Virus record (IMG/VR): IMGVR_UViG_3300025872_000262
Coordinates: 1 to 26,410 of that record
DNA from: a virus
DNA length: 26,410 bases
Reading direction: 5' to 3' (one strand)
The number at the start of each line of letters is the position of its first letter. Position 1 is the stretch's first letter. Both the position numbers and the translations under genes were made by a program. Below the pieces are notes generated by a model, which saw only the letters and a list, made by a program, of their open reading frames with translations, did no database searches and was not told the origin of the DNA. Positions 1-7,863 of the stretch are shown piece after piece.

Positions 1-77
1 GGAGTGATACTGACCGACACCGACACCGCGAAGGTCGCTGTGCCTGCGACGCCGGTGGCTGGAACTGGAGCCGCCAT
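1..77 (-). CDS. Start of a phage late protein (cut by window edge)
   Basis: An ATG at 77-75 follows the TAA of the gene at 79-432 by one base. A strong AAGGAGGA site (85-92, minus strand) lies nine bases upstream, inside the end of that gene. The 25 visible codons begin MAAPVPATGV and stay open to the left edge. They are rich in Ala, Val, Thr and Ser, with alternating valine and serine. Too little is present to assign a function; position in the late operon suggests another structural or tail-associated protein. The start is supported by the ribosome binding site and the tight spacing. Confidence 0.6.
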   Translation of the reverse strand, partial: MAAPVPATGVAGTATFAVSVSVSIT

Positions 78-78
78 G

Positions 79-432
79 TTACACGTCCTCCTTGAGACTG
101 ACTTCCAGCGTGAGACGAGTCGGGACGGTCAGCGTGGCGCGGAGATGAGTCGCCCCACCGCGCGCAGACCAGAAGGCCCCCAGCGAGGGAGTGTCATCGG
201 CAAATTGGCTGCGGTCTTTCTGTGTATCTGAAAACACCGCTTCGATATATTCAGGAAACGTCACCCCGCCATCCCATGAGTACTCGACCTTCACCGTCAC
301 CAATGCCGGCAACGTCCACCGGCTGAGATGGACCCTGGCCCACTTCGCCGCCTGATCCAGCGTGACAATCGGGCTCGTGTAGGTGCCTGGTTGGAATTGC
401 CGCGCGGCGACGACTGTGCGCGAGGTCATCAT
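79..432 (-). CDS. Small late phage protein of unknown function
   Basis: A 117-residue protein with alternating hydrophobic and polar residues, likely beta-rich (VTVKVEYSWDGGVTFPEY near the middle), and no signal peptide or membrane segment. Its first ATG overlaps the stop of the upstream lectin-like gene (ATGATG). The second ATG at 429 has better spacing from GAGG, so the true start may be one codon later. I do not recognise a family. Place in the operon and a compact beta-sandwich-like composition fit a virion accessory or tail protein, but this is inference. Confidence 0.65.
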   Translation of the reverse strand: MMTSRTVVAARQFQPGTYTSPIVTLDQAAKWARVHLSRWTLPALVTVKVEYSWDGGVTFPEYIEAVFSDTQKDRSQFADDTPSLGAFWSARGGATHLRATLTVPTRLTLEVSLKEDV

Positions 433-1268
433 CGCCTCACCCGCACAATGGTGATGCCAGTCGGCACGGCAGGCGGGGTCGTATCTGACCCGCCCAGCGC
501 CCCAATCGGTCCCGTCGTCTGGATCGCCAGGTCGTCAATGTCCTCATATTTATCGGTGCCGCCTGTACTGACCACGGCATTCTCCGGCAACTCAAACCCC
601 GAAAACCCTGCCGAACTCCCGCCATAGGTTACACTGGATTGGTCAAGCCGGAGCGTGCCATCAAACCAGGCTTTTGCCGTGCCTGCTGTCCTATTCACCA
701 TCACTTCGATCCAATGCCAGTTCCCGTCAGAACTCGACCCACCATGTAGATCGTTCCAGCCCCATGTACTGCCGTTGTCGAAATTGCTCCCCGCCACGGT
801 CAAGCGAAAATTAGACGTGCCTTCAAAGGCAAAATAGCACCCCCCTGAATTCCCTGAACAATCGGAGCCGGTGAAGTACAAGACTTTATGCGAGCCGCCC
901 GACATGCTAATGCCGGACTGATAACGAAAATAAAAGCGGACATACAGGACTTGCGGAGGCGAATTGATCCCGACATGCACGCTGCCGCTATTGTTGTTTG
1001 TGCCGTTCCCGATCCAGTGCCGTTGTCCACGCCCGCCGCCCCCGCTCGTATAGTTCGCGGCGGACGTGATAGCCTCTTTAGCCCCGTTGCTCGTGGTCCA
1101 CCCGCCCGAACTGCTCAGTCCGTCGCAGGTGACCCAGGTGCCGTCCGCCTGTTCCTGTTCCACGCAATCGTAGGTGCTGGAAAAGGGGAGCGTCACCGCC
1201 GCAGTGGCGGGATGCGCGACTCCGAGCAGGATGCCCGACACAACAACCAATCCTCTCAGGATGTTCAT
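429..1268 (-). CDS. Exported concanavalin/LamG-like beta-sandwich protein
   Basis: A 279-residue protein. Residues 1-24 form a Sec-type signal peptide (short basic start, hydrophobic core, AxA-type site at ATAA). The rest is Gly/Ser/Asn-rich with aromatic beta-strand patterns (VLYVRFYFRYQ; WHWIEVMVN) typical of concanavalin A-like lectin/glucanase folds, which bind or cut glycans. Cysteines come in close pairs (C35/C48 and C137/C144), compatible with disulfides in the periplasm or outside the cell. The C-terminus has a TPPAVPTG segment like fibronectin-type linkers. The gene overlaps its upstream neighbour by four bases. It probably acts as a carbohydrate-binding fibre or surface protein; lectin assignment is by pattern only. 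Confidence 0.7.
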   Translation of the reverse strand: MNILRGLVVVSGILLGVAHPATAAVTLPFSSTYDCVEQEQADGTWVTCDGLSSSGGWTTSNGAKEAITSAANYTSGGGGRGQRHWIGNGTNNNSGSVHVGINSPPQVLYVRFYFRYQSGISMSGGSHKVLYFTGSDCSGNSGGCYFAFEGTSNFRLTVAGSNFDNGSTWGWNDLHGGSSSDGNWHWIEVMVNRTAGTAKAWFDGTLRLDQSSVTYGGSSAGFSGFELPENAVVSTGGTDKYEDIDDLAIQTTGPIGALGGSDTTPPAVPTGITIVRVRR

Positions 1269-2041
1269 TGGATGATCCTCATGCGAAAGCCAAATGTCTC
1301 ACTACTGCCACCCCCACTGCCACCCCCACTGCCACCCCCACTTGCCGCAGTCACCCGAAACGCCCCAATCACCCAATCATCTAAATCAGCCGTCCAGTTC
1401 ATTGCCACGGAGCCGGTCGAATTATCCTCATAGCTCCCAGACGCGGTTCCTGCACTCGCCATCGCACCCTCTGGCAATTGCGTTCTCGCAGTGGCCCCTA
1501 ATGCCAATGTCGTGCTGCCGTGCGTCCCAATCACATCGAACACATATTCACCAGACGCGACACCGGCCACTGTCACCGATGGACTCGTACTTGTACCAGA
1601 GGCCGAGGTCCATCCTGTTGTCGGCGTGGTTTGATCGGCCCCCGTCAACGGGACACAGATCGCAAACGCCCTTGACTCTTCCCCGCCACCCCAATCGAAT
1701 ACAACGTTCGCCGTGGTTGACGTGGGAGCAATCTTGTACCATGCTGCAACACGGATACCGGAATAGAGCGCGGTAGAGCCAATCTGTGTCAGCGTTTCAG
1801 ACGTATTAAAATTGACAGTGGGTGTCGCCGTCGAAGATTGCCAGGCAGAGAGGCAGATCAATACCCTGTCACTTCCGGATACGGCCACGCTAGAGACGGT
1901 TGTTGTTTGGGTAAACGCCGTCCCGACCTGTGACACAGGTGTGCCTGCGGCTAATGCGGCCCAGCCCTGAGACGCGAGACTTACAAGGCAGAGCGCAAGG
2001 CTCCCAATGACGCCCCAGCGCCCTCTACGATGCACTCTCAT
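1265..2041 (-). CDS. Exported beta-rich fibre-like protein with GGGS linker
   Basis: A 258-residue protein. A basic start (MRVHRRGRWG) followed by a hydrophobic stretch to about residue 32 is a signal peptide with cleavage near the AALAA region. The body is Thr/Ser/Val/Gly-rich with many short beta strands. Near the C-terminus a flexible SGGGSGGG-type linker (the tandem repeat at 1304-1339) leads to a short tail ending RMRIIQ. The start codon overlaps the stop of the fibre-like gene upstream by four bases, and its own stop overlaps the next gene. I know no precise family. A virion appendage or exported adhesin is the likely role, from company and composition. Confidence 0.68.
   Translation of the reverse strand: MRVHRRGRWGVIGSLALCLVSLASQGWAALAAGTPVSQVGTAFTQTTTVSSVAVSGSDRVLICLSAWQSSTATPTVNFNTSETLTQIGSTALYSGIRVAAWYKIAPTSTTANVVFDWGGGEESRAFAICVPLTGADQTTPTTGWTSASGTSTSPSVTVAGVASGEYVFDVIGTHGSTTLALGATARTQLPEGAMASAGTASGSYEDNSTGSVAMNWTADLDDWVIGAFRVTAASGGGSGGGSGGGSSETFGFRMRIIQ
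1304..1339. repeat. 12-bp tandem repeat encoding GGGS linker
   Basis: Three head-to-tail copies of the 12-mer ACTGCCACCCCC (plus strand). Read on the minus strand they encode consecutive Gly-Gly-Gly-Ser units near the C-terminus of the 258-residue protein. The copies are identical, so the linker could change length by slippage in steps of four residues. Confidence 0.9.
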
Positions 2042-3507
2042 TGCGGCACCGTCGTTTGCTGTTCACGGATGGTCAATTCCACCCCGTACAAGCTCGCCGT
2101 GCCCGCAAGCGTATCGTTCGGGTCGCCTGCATGCCGCCGAATCTTGAGGTGCAGGTTCTCCCGTGGCGAGCAGCCCGTCATGGTCAGGCTCGCAATCGTC
2201 GCCGTATTCAGTTGGCGGGCTGTCCCTTTGGCTGCATCGACAATCGTATTGTTGGCACCCGTCGCGTTGAATGAGGCATCATCGGTTTCGCCGTCCGCCG
2301 TGCAGACCGTTTGCAAGTACCACGTCACGTTGCCACTCGTGGTCGTGGACAGCCAGGAAATCAAGGCTTCAACCGGGCCACTGTTCCAGAACCGTGACAG
2401 CCGGTGGACAATCTGCGCAGATGTATCGTCATTGTTCGGGAAGTCCAGCACGCCCTTGACGGTGTTCGTTAACAGCACGGCAGAGGCCACGGCAGGCGCA
2501 CTGGCCGGAAGATCCCACACCGCCGCCGCACTCGCGCCACTCGCCCCCGCTGCCGGGAACCAGAGCGTCTTGACCAGCGTGAGATAGTTGCCGGTCGCTT
2601 CGACGTTGTACGATTTATTGACCAGCGTGGCCCCGTTCGTCGTGGTGACGTAGGTAGCCTGTGACGCTGCGCCGTTTTCAAAGCAATGCAAGAGTGAATC
2701 AGTCGAGTCGATCCAGCAGTTATGCTCGCCGCTGTTCGCGCCCGCGCCGGTCGCTGAGCCTTCCAGGAGGGTCATCACCCCCAGGCTGGATGTACCCGCG
2801 ACAAACCCACCAGGGCAGGTGATCCGCCCGTTGAGTGAGGTACACCCTGCGCTGACAAAGCCGCCGCTGCCGTCAGCCGATTGCACCACGCCAGAGGCCC
2901 CTGTGGAACTTGAGCCGGTGCCGCCTGTGCCGCACGCCGCCGCCGCCGATTCTAAGGCCGTCCCGCCCGCGTTCACTTGCACGCAGCGCGAAGAGGTCCA
3001 TGAGGTTTGATTCGTGCCGCCGTTCGCCAAGGGCAACGTGCCCGTGATGCCGGTGGCAGGCATCGAGGCCGCATTGACCAGGAAAATTGAGGATGGTCTG
3101 CCGAGGTTCGGAGTCGTGAGCGTCGGAGAACTGCCCGCCACCAAGCCGCCGGTGCCGGTGGGCGTGGTCCCTAAGATCGTCGCCACCCCAGTACCCAAGC
3201 CACTCACGCCGGTTGTAATCGGGAGTCCGGTTGCGTTCGCCAACGTCGCCGTCACGCTGGAGAGTGTCGCAAATGAGGCCGTCAATCCATTGACGCAATT
3301 CATACGGGCGCTTCCCGACACCGCCGTACAACCGCTATCCGCGAGCGCCCCGTTCACATTGGTTTGAACGGCCGAGGTCGAGCCGGCCGCACTCGCCGCG
3401 CCGCCGCCCCCGCTGCCGGATCCGCTTCCACCGAAAAATTGGGCTTGCGCCGTCAGCCCGATCGCCAGCGCGACCATGAGCGCCAATAGTCCTGCAATCC
3501 GTTTCAT
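2038..3507 (-). CDS. Tail-fibre-like protein with signal peptide
   Basis: A 489-residue protein. Residues 1-22 form a signal peptide (MKRI, hydrophobic core, AQA site), then a Gly/Ser linker. Residues about 93-165 carry the low-complexity repeats seen in phage tail fibres (GLPITTGVSGLGTGVAT, SPTLTTPNLG, ITGTLPLANGGT). A Cys-pair motif occurs twice: C60/C71 and C222/C231, each in a GCT...G...C setting. The last 200 residues look globular and beta-rich and end in ELTIREQ. Fibres normally stay cytoplasmic until assembly, so a signal peptide is odd. Probably receptor binding; the fibre call is strong, export is inferred. Confidence 0.75.
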   Translation of the reverse strand: MKRIAGLLALMVALAIGLTAQAQFFGGSGSGSGGGGAASAAGSTSAVQTNVNGALADSGCTAVSGSARMNCVNGLTASFATLSSVTATLANATGLPITTGVSGLGTGVATILGTTPTGTGGLVAGSSPTLTTPNLGRPSSIFLVNAASMPATGITGTLPLANGGTNQTSWTSSRCVQVNAGGTALESAAAACGTGGTGSSSTGASGVVQSADGSGGFVSAGCTSLNGRITCPGGFVAGTSSLGVMTLLEGSATGAGANSGEHNCWIDSTDSLLHCFENGAASQATYVTTTNGATLVNKSYNVEATGNYLTLVKTLWFPAAGASGASAAAVWDLPASAPAVASAVLLTNTVKGVLDFPNNDDTSAQIVHRLSRFWNSGPVEALISWLSTTTSGNVTWYLQTVCTADGETDDASFNATGANNTIVDAAKGTARQLNTATIASLTMTGCSPRENLHLKIRRHAGDPNDTLAGTASLYGVELTIREQQTTVPQ

Positions 3508-4592
3508 ACGTGCTCCTCGTGTGATCGCTCATCCGCCGTCGCCAAGCCGAGAATGACCAATGCCACGCAGCCTGTGATCGCCAACCGAAACCCGAACATC
3601 CCGAAGCTCGTCACCGCGACCGCCAACGCCGCCCCGCCATAGGGACCGACCCAGGCCGTTCGTTGTGACCACAACCAGGCCCCGAGCAGCCCGACAGAAA
3701 CAAGCCCGTTCTCATAGAGCAGCTGGAGCCATTCGTTATGCCCCTGCAAAAACACCTCGTTGGGATAGATGCCCCGCTGCACCTGGAGCGAGGGAATCTG
3801 TAGCTGCCAATTCCCGGGACCGGCCCCAATGAGCCATCCGAGCGGGTTCAAGTTCTGTATGGCGAGTTGCCACACCGTCAGCCGGTGCTGAAAGCCTGAG
3901 AAGGGCGTGCTCCCCTTCAAGATCATCACCACGACGGCCCCCAGGACCGCCGCCGACACGCCAAACGCCACCAATTTTTTGTGTTCTCGTACGCGCCAGA
4001 GCAGCCCCACGGACACCGCCACAACGGCCAGCAGGGAATGCGAGAGCACGATGCCCAGCAGAAAGAACGGCACCGTCCACCAGGGCGCGAGCGGCGCAAT
4101 CATCGCCAGATACGCCCCGTAGTAGTTCGAGTTGCCAGTGGTCCCGAAGACCGCTGCAATCGGATGGATTTGTGCGAACCCGTGCCACAGGACGTCATAC
4201 CCCAGCCATTGCTGGAACCCGTCGAGCACTTGAAAGAGGCCGGCCGCTACCAGCACCCCCACGACAATCTCGTGCCCCCGCACAGGGAGCGCCCGCAGAA
4301 TCGTCAGGGCCATCACCGACATGACCAGTGTTTCGACCACTTCAAACGCCGCCACGGTTGGCGTCCACAGCAGCGACAGGCTCACCCAGCCCATCAAGAG
4401 CCCGAGCCAGCCGTCCCGCTGTCCGATCCAGGCCGAAAACAGGACCAAGAGCCCGACCGTGTAGACATAATGCGGGGAAGCCGTCACCGCGACACGGGCG
4501 ACTTTGGACGCCAATGGCACCGCCGCCATAATCGGCAGGAGTGCCAGGAGCGCCACCAGGATATAGGCCGGATGCCAGGCTTTCACGGTCAC
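3504..4592 (-). CDS. O-antigen ligase/polymerase-like membrane protein (Wzy_C fold)
   Basis: A 362-residue polytopic inner-membrane protein with about ten hydrophobic segments. It shows hallmarks of the O-antigen ligase family (WaaL/Wzy/PglL): GTTGNSNYYGAYL at 150-162, HR then W at 236-241 with NPLGWLIGAGPGNW, and the loop GHNEWLQLLYENGL starting near 284 with the conserved His285. These enzymes move lipid-linked glycans onto lipid A, growing O-chains or protein. The start is GTG with AGAGGT five bases upstream; a four-base overlap joins it to the fibre gene. A phage copy may change host LPS, exclude competing phages, or glycosylate the exported neighbours. Ligase, polymerase and O-oligosaccharyltransferase cannot be told apart by sequence. 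Confidence 0.8.
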   Translation of the reverse strand: MTVKAWHPAYILVALLALLPIMAAVPLASKVARVAVTASPHYVYTVGLLVLFSAWIGQRDGWLGLLMGWVSLSLLWTPTVAAFEVVETLVMSVMALTILRALPVRGHEIVVGVLVAAGLFQVLDGFQQWLGYDVLWHGFAQIHPIAAVFGTTGNSNYYGAYLAMIAPLAPWWTVPFFLLGIVLSHSLLAVVAVSVGLLWRVREHKKLVAFGVSAAVLGAVVVMILKGSTPFSGFQHRLTVWQLAIQNLNPLGWLIGAGPGNWQLQIPSLQVQRGIYPNEVFLQGHNEWLQLLYENGLVSVGLLGAWLWSQRTAWVGPYGGAALAVAVTSFGMFGFRLAITGCVALVILGLATADERSHEEHV

Positions 4593-4595
4593 TCG

Positions 4596-5027
4596 TTACC
4601 TCTGGTAATACTGATACGTGACATGCACGCGCACGTTGTTCGTCGCGCCGGTATCGACTTGCGCGATCAGCGCGTTCCCCGCCGTAATCACCCACGCGCA
4701 ATTCGGGCCCGAACACACAAAGCTATAGCCCCCGCCCATCGCACTCGCCGAGGCCGGAGATAGCTCAAACGGCCCAATGATCGACGTGGCTGAGGCACAC
4801 GGCCCATCGCAGAATTTCACCGCCACCTTGTTCGCCGTCCCGACGTTCTGCGCGTCGAGGTGCGTGACGCGAATCGTGCGATTCGCGGCCGTCGCCACGA
4901 CGGTAAAATCGGCCGCGTTGGTGTTGACGGTCACGGTCTTGGTGATCGTCGATTCGATCGCCGCGCCCACCGCCCCGGCAAGCGCCAGCATCACCAGGAG
5001 CCCCGCCAGGAGTGACTTGATCTTCAT
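4596..5027 (-). CDS. Small exported beta-rich protein with two Cys pairs
   Basis: A 143-residue protein. The start at 5027 is chosen because GGGAGGACGCT directly precedes it; a longer reading would run back into the upstream gene. Residues 1-22 are a classic signal peptide (MKIKSLLAGL then GAVGA). The mature part is Val/Thr/Ala-rich and has two cysteine pairs, FCDGPC (73/77) and VCSGPNC (105/110), suited to disulfides outside the cytoplasm. It ends VHVTYQYYQR. I do not recognise the family. It opens the group of exported proteins that includes the O-antigen-ligase-like enzyme. Confidence 0.7.
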   Translation of the reverse strand: MKIKSLLAGLLVMLALAGAVGAAIESTITKTVTVNTNAADFTVVATAANRTIRVTHLDAQNVGTANKVAVKFCDGPCASATSIIGPFELSPASASAMGGGYSFVCSGPNCAWVITAGNALIAQVDTGATNNVRVHVTYQYYQR

Positions 5028-5037
5028 AGCGTCCTCC

Positions 5038-5241
5038 CTACTCTTTCGCCTTCCCGGCGCTCGGCTTCGCGGTCTCGGTCTTCGCCTTCTCGACAACCGG
5101 CTTCACGGGCGCCGGACCATCGACCGGCTCCATCCATTTCTCGCTGAAGTCGCTGTCCTTCTCCAGCTCGAACTCTGTGCCTTCCCGCCGGCGCGTCAGC
5201 CCGTAGTACCCCATCCGTCCTGATTTCACTCGTACCTTCAT
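5038..5241 (-). CDS. Small phage protein with Ala/Lys-rich tail
   Basis: A 67-residue protein starting MKVRVKSGRMGYYG. The ATG at 5241 is preferred over one five codons earlier because GGAGGACGCG sits just before it, the same leader as the next gene. The first 45 residues (KSGRMGYYG ... FELEKDSDFSEKWM) resemble small proteins often found downstream of phage capsid genes. The remaining residues are a charged, disordered Pro/Ala/Lys/Glu tail. Function unknown. Confidence 0.7.
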   Translation of the reverse strand: MKVRVKSGRMGYYGLTRRREGTEFELEKDSDFSEKWMEPVDGPAPVKPVVEKAKTETAKPSAGKAKE

Positions 5242-5256
5242 CGCGTCCTCCGTCAT

Positions 5257-5286
5257 GGATGGAGCGAGCCCCCGCCCGCTCCATCC
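5257..5286 (-). terminator. Perfect 10-bp hairpin between late genes
   Basis: GGATGGAGCG (5257-5266) and CGCTCCATCC (5277-5286) are perfectly complementary around a ten-base loop. The hairpin lies in the short gap between the beta-helix gene and the 67-residue gene. There is no U-run after it on the minus strand, so it is a poor intrinsic terminator; an mRNA-stabilising or processing hairpin is equally likely. Confidence 0.45.
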
Positions 5287-5295
5287 GGTTCATGC

Positions 5296-6228
5296 CTAGG
5301 TGATGACAGTGATCAGCGTGCTCCCGGTGCCGCCACCGATCGTCGCCGTGTAGTTGTTGACCAGCTCCGCGTGTGAGGTCGTCCCGAATCCGTCCGCAAA
5401 CAACGTGACCAGCACGCCTTTGTGGTTGTTCCGGAAGACGACGCCCGCAATGACGGTGGTGCCGGATCCGGTGTAGCAGGCCGTCATGGCGGTCCCGCCG
5501 CACGTCGCCAGATCGTTCTCCACCACGATGCCGTCAGGATCGATCAGGTTGACGGCCGACGCCCACGTGCCCGCGTCCACATGGAAGTGGTTGCGGGTAA
5601 AGAAGGCGTTGTTGTTCAGGCCGGTAATCTCGAAGGCCGGCCCTTGGGCGCCGTCCGACCACGCCACATTGCCCTCAACGAGCAGGTTGTCGATCGCCGC
5701 CGAGCCCGTGAACCCTTCCGTGGCGATGTTCACCGCCGGCGTGGCGAGATCGATGTAGCAATCCTTGATGGTCAGGCCGTCCGCTGCGCCGGTAAAATCG
5801 GCAAACGATTTCGTGGTCACGGGGATACACGTCAGGCCGACGAACTTCATGTTCGCGCCCGTGATGTTGAAGGCTTCGTCAGCTGCCGGCGCCGTGATGA
5901 TGCTCGCCGGCTTCCGCACTTTCAGCCCCATCCAGGCTTCCGCGCCATACACGGCCACGTTGTCCTTTTCCGCCACGATCGAGGCGGTCGGGGTATGTGA
6001 CCCCGGCCAAATCACCAGCGCATCGCCGCGCCCACTCACGACCTTGGAATAGGCTTCGTCGATCGTGGTGTAGACGTTCCGGCGCACCGACTTCGCATAG
6101 GTGATATGCGTGGCGGCTGAGCCAGGGACGACATGGAACGTGTCGCCCGTAATGCGAGCGGCCATGCCGGCCAGTTTGTCCCGTGACAGCTGCTCCCGAA
6201 TCCATCGGTAGCGGTCCATATTCGACAT
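5296..6228 (-). CDS. Beta-helix-like virion protein
   Basis: About 310 residues from MSNMDRYRWIREQL (start at 6228; an in-frame start 13 codons earlier lacks a better site). The N-terminus is helical. From about residue 60 the pattern is of a right-handed parallel beta-helix: TIDEAYSKVVSGRGDALVIW, GANMKFVGLTC, DGLTIKDCYIDL, DNLLVEGNVAWSD, TGLNNNAFFTRNHF, each a short strand-turn repeat. Phage beta-helices serve as tailspikes or capsid decoration. The gene follows the capsid and cement genes, so a head decoration or head-associated role is plausible. No catalytic residues can be named. Confidence 0.7.
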   Translation of the reverse strand: MSNMDRYRWIREQLSRDKLAGMAARITGDTFHVVPGSAATHITYAKSVRRNVYTTIDEAYSKVVSGRGDALVIWPGSHTPTASIVAEKDNVAVYGAEAWMGLKVRKPASIITAPAADEAFNITGANMKFVGLTCIPVTTKSFADFTGAADGLTIKDCYIDLATPAVNIATEGFTGSAAIDNLLVEGNVAWSDGAQGPAFEITGLNNNAFFTRNHFHVDAGTWASAVNLIDPDGIVVENDLATCGGTAMTACYTGSGTTVIAGVVFRNNHKGVLVTLFADGFGTTSHAELVNNYTATIGGGTGSTLITVIT

Positions 6229-6312
6229 GATCAGGTCCCTTCTCTCGGGCTGGGTCGGGTCCGGCATCCGCCCATCGCGCGCCGAGACTGAAAGAAAGCC
6301 GGCACTCAGGGA

Positions 6313-6328
6313 GCGGGGTGTCCCCCGC
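6313..6328 (-). terminator. GC hairpin downstream of capsid/cement genes
   Basis: GCGGGG (6313-6318) pairs with CCCCGC (6323-6328) around a four-base loop, within a 114-bp gap after the cement protein gene. On the minus strand a pyrimidine-rich CTTTCTTTC follows some 17 bases later, so partial termination is possible but weakly supported. Such a site would keep capsid expression higher than that of downstream genes. Confidence 0.3.
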
Positions 6329-6342
6329 CCCCTGTCCTCTCA

Positions 6343-6819
6343 CTATGAGATCGTGTAGCCGTTCGGGTACACGACTTGCGCTTCACACATGCTCAACGGC
6401 TGCAAGTAGGCGCTGACCGTAATCGTCGGCGTGGTGCCGGCCAACGTGTACCGCACCCCGAGATACCGCTCGCTCTCGCTGAGCACGGTCGGCGGAATCG
6501 GAATGTAGAACTTGTACCCCGCCACCAGGAGGTCGGCGTCCTGCGCCGGCGCCGTCGGGGTGCCGGACTCAAACACCCGGCGCCCGATGAGCTGCCGCCC
6601 CGCGTTCTGTGCGGCCGCCGAGGCGTACTCCACGTCGAACGTGTAGTCTTCGTCGCCCGTGGTTTGATCGGCCGCCACTTCCACGCAGAACAGGACCGCC
6701 ATCGGCTCGCCGGTCCCAATGGATCGGTCCCCGCCGAGGTCAATGACGTTGGTGCCCACGTCCCCTGTGGTGGTGAGCGCCTGTGAATCGGAAAACTGCA
6801 TTTGTGCATCGAGAATCAT
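6343..6819 (-). CDS. Bbp16-like capsid cement/stabilisation protein
   Basis: A 158-residue protein starting MILDAQMQFSDSQALT at 6819, preceded by GGAGGAACGATC; a longer reading would add 20 unlikely residues. The N-terminus, then TNVIDLGGDRSIGTGEPM, matches the Bbp16 family found directly beside the major capsid gene in BPP-1-like podoviruses. That family binds the capsid outside as a cement or is otherwise capsid-associated. The C-terminal half (ESERYLGVRYTLAGTTPT, ITVSAYLQ) is beta-rich. Position immediately downstream of the capsid gene agrees. I am confident of the family and less so of the exact role. Confidence 0.82.
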   Translation of the reverse strand: MILDAQMQFSDSQALTTTGDVGTNVIDLGGDRSIGTGEPMAVLFCVEVAADQTTGDEDYTFDVEYASAAAQNAGRQLIGRRVFESGTPTAPAQDADLLVAGYKFYIPIPPTVLSESERYLGVRYTLAGTTPTITVSAYLQPLSMCEAQVVYPNGYTIS

Positions 6820-6844
6820 GATCGTTCCTCCGTCCTCAAAAGAA

Positions 6845-7861
6845 TTAGCTGATCGTGGATTCGGCCTCCGTGAGCGCATCGCACTTGCGGACCGGGATGC
6901 CCCGGAACGTCGGAACCATCTTCCCGTCCACGTTCTCGTAGGTCAGCCCGCCGCCGGCGATCACGTCAGCCCGGCGCTGGATGTCGAGCATCTGAAACAG
7001 CGATCGGTTCATGTAAAACACGGGCTTGCCCATCGAAAACGCGCTATCGCCGGGAATCCGGTGAATCGCCTTGATCATCAGTTCGACGAGATCGGCCGCC
7101 GATAGCTTCCCGACCAAATCGGACACGTCGATGTTGGCAATCCGAACCACGTACCGCCAATCGCGGAGCGCAATCCCGCACTTCCACTGCCAATGATCCC
7201 GGTACGCCCGCATGCGCGTCCCGGATCCGATCCCTCCCGTGCTCTCAATCGTGCAGAGCCCGAGGTTTTCATGGGTCAACCCGGCTGAGCTGCCCTTGGG
7301 GTAGATGCCGTGAATGGTTTGCGGTCCCCACACCACGAGCCAGATGCTCGAATTGTCCGAGCCCGATCCGCCGCCGTTCAGCACGTTCTCGCCGTTCGTC
7401 GCACCTGAGATGGTGCTGTAGCGCGCCGCGAGGCCGGTGAACTCTTCCGGTGCCGTTCCGCTGTTCCCGTAGAACAACGTCGAGGCCATTTCCTGATTCA
7501 TCGCTTCGATGAACGCGGTCGCTTCCGACAAGCGGAAGGCCGACACGTTTCCGTTCAGCTCGGCCAAGTCCTTATCGACTTCGGACCAGGCTTCGAGCAT
7601 CCCGCAACCTTCATCGATCTGTGCCGTGGTGCTCTTGCCCGTTGCCACGCCCCCGTTCAACAGGCGCCAGGCGACGGTCGGGAGTCCCGTCCGCACCGTC
7701 GTGCGGTGTCCGGTCGGGAGGTTCCCCTCTTGCCACTGCATGTCGGTAAGAATGGCGTTGTTCTGTGACAGCAACTCCGCAATCTTCTCGACCTTTCCGC
7801 CAGGACTGAGCCGCTTGGCGTGATCCAACAAACTCAGGACGGTGCCGTTCAACGTAGACAT
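6845..7861 (-). CDS. Major capsid protein, Bbp17 family
   Basis: A 338-residue protein beginning MSTLNGTVLSLLDHAKRL. The order ILTDMQWQEGNLPTGHRTTVRTGLP, then YGNSGTAPEEFTGLAARY, then a C-terminal IPVRKCDAL, is that of the Bbp17-like major capsid proteins of BPP-1-type podoviruses, which have the HK97 fold and build the icosahedral shell. Length is normal for the family and no N-terminal prodomain is evident; a separate scaffold gene lies just upstream. GAAAGGGA precedes the ATG. The order portal, scaffold, capsid, Bbp16-like matches the reference phage. Confidence 0.9.
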   Translation of the reverse strand: MSTLNGTVLSLLDHAKRLSPGGKVEKIAELLSQNNAILTDMQWQEGNLPTGHRTTVRTGLPTVAWRLLNGGVATGKSTTAQIDEGCGMLEAWSEVDKDLAELNGNVSAFRLSEATAFIEAMNQEMASTLFYGNSGTAPEEFTGLAARYSTISGATNGENVLNGGGSGSDNSSIWLVVWGPQTIHGIYPKGSSAGLTHENLGLCTIESTGGIGSGTRMRAYRDHWQWKCGIALRDWRYVVRIANIDVSDLVGKLSAADLVELMIKAIHRIPGDSAFSMGKPVFYMNRSLFQMLDIQRRADVIAGGGLTYENVDGKMVPTFRGIPVRKCDALTEAESTIS

Positions 7862-7863
7862 AA

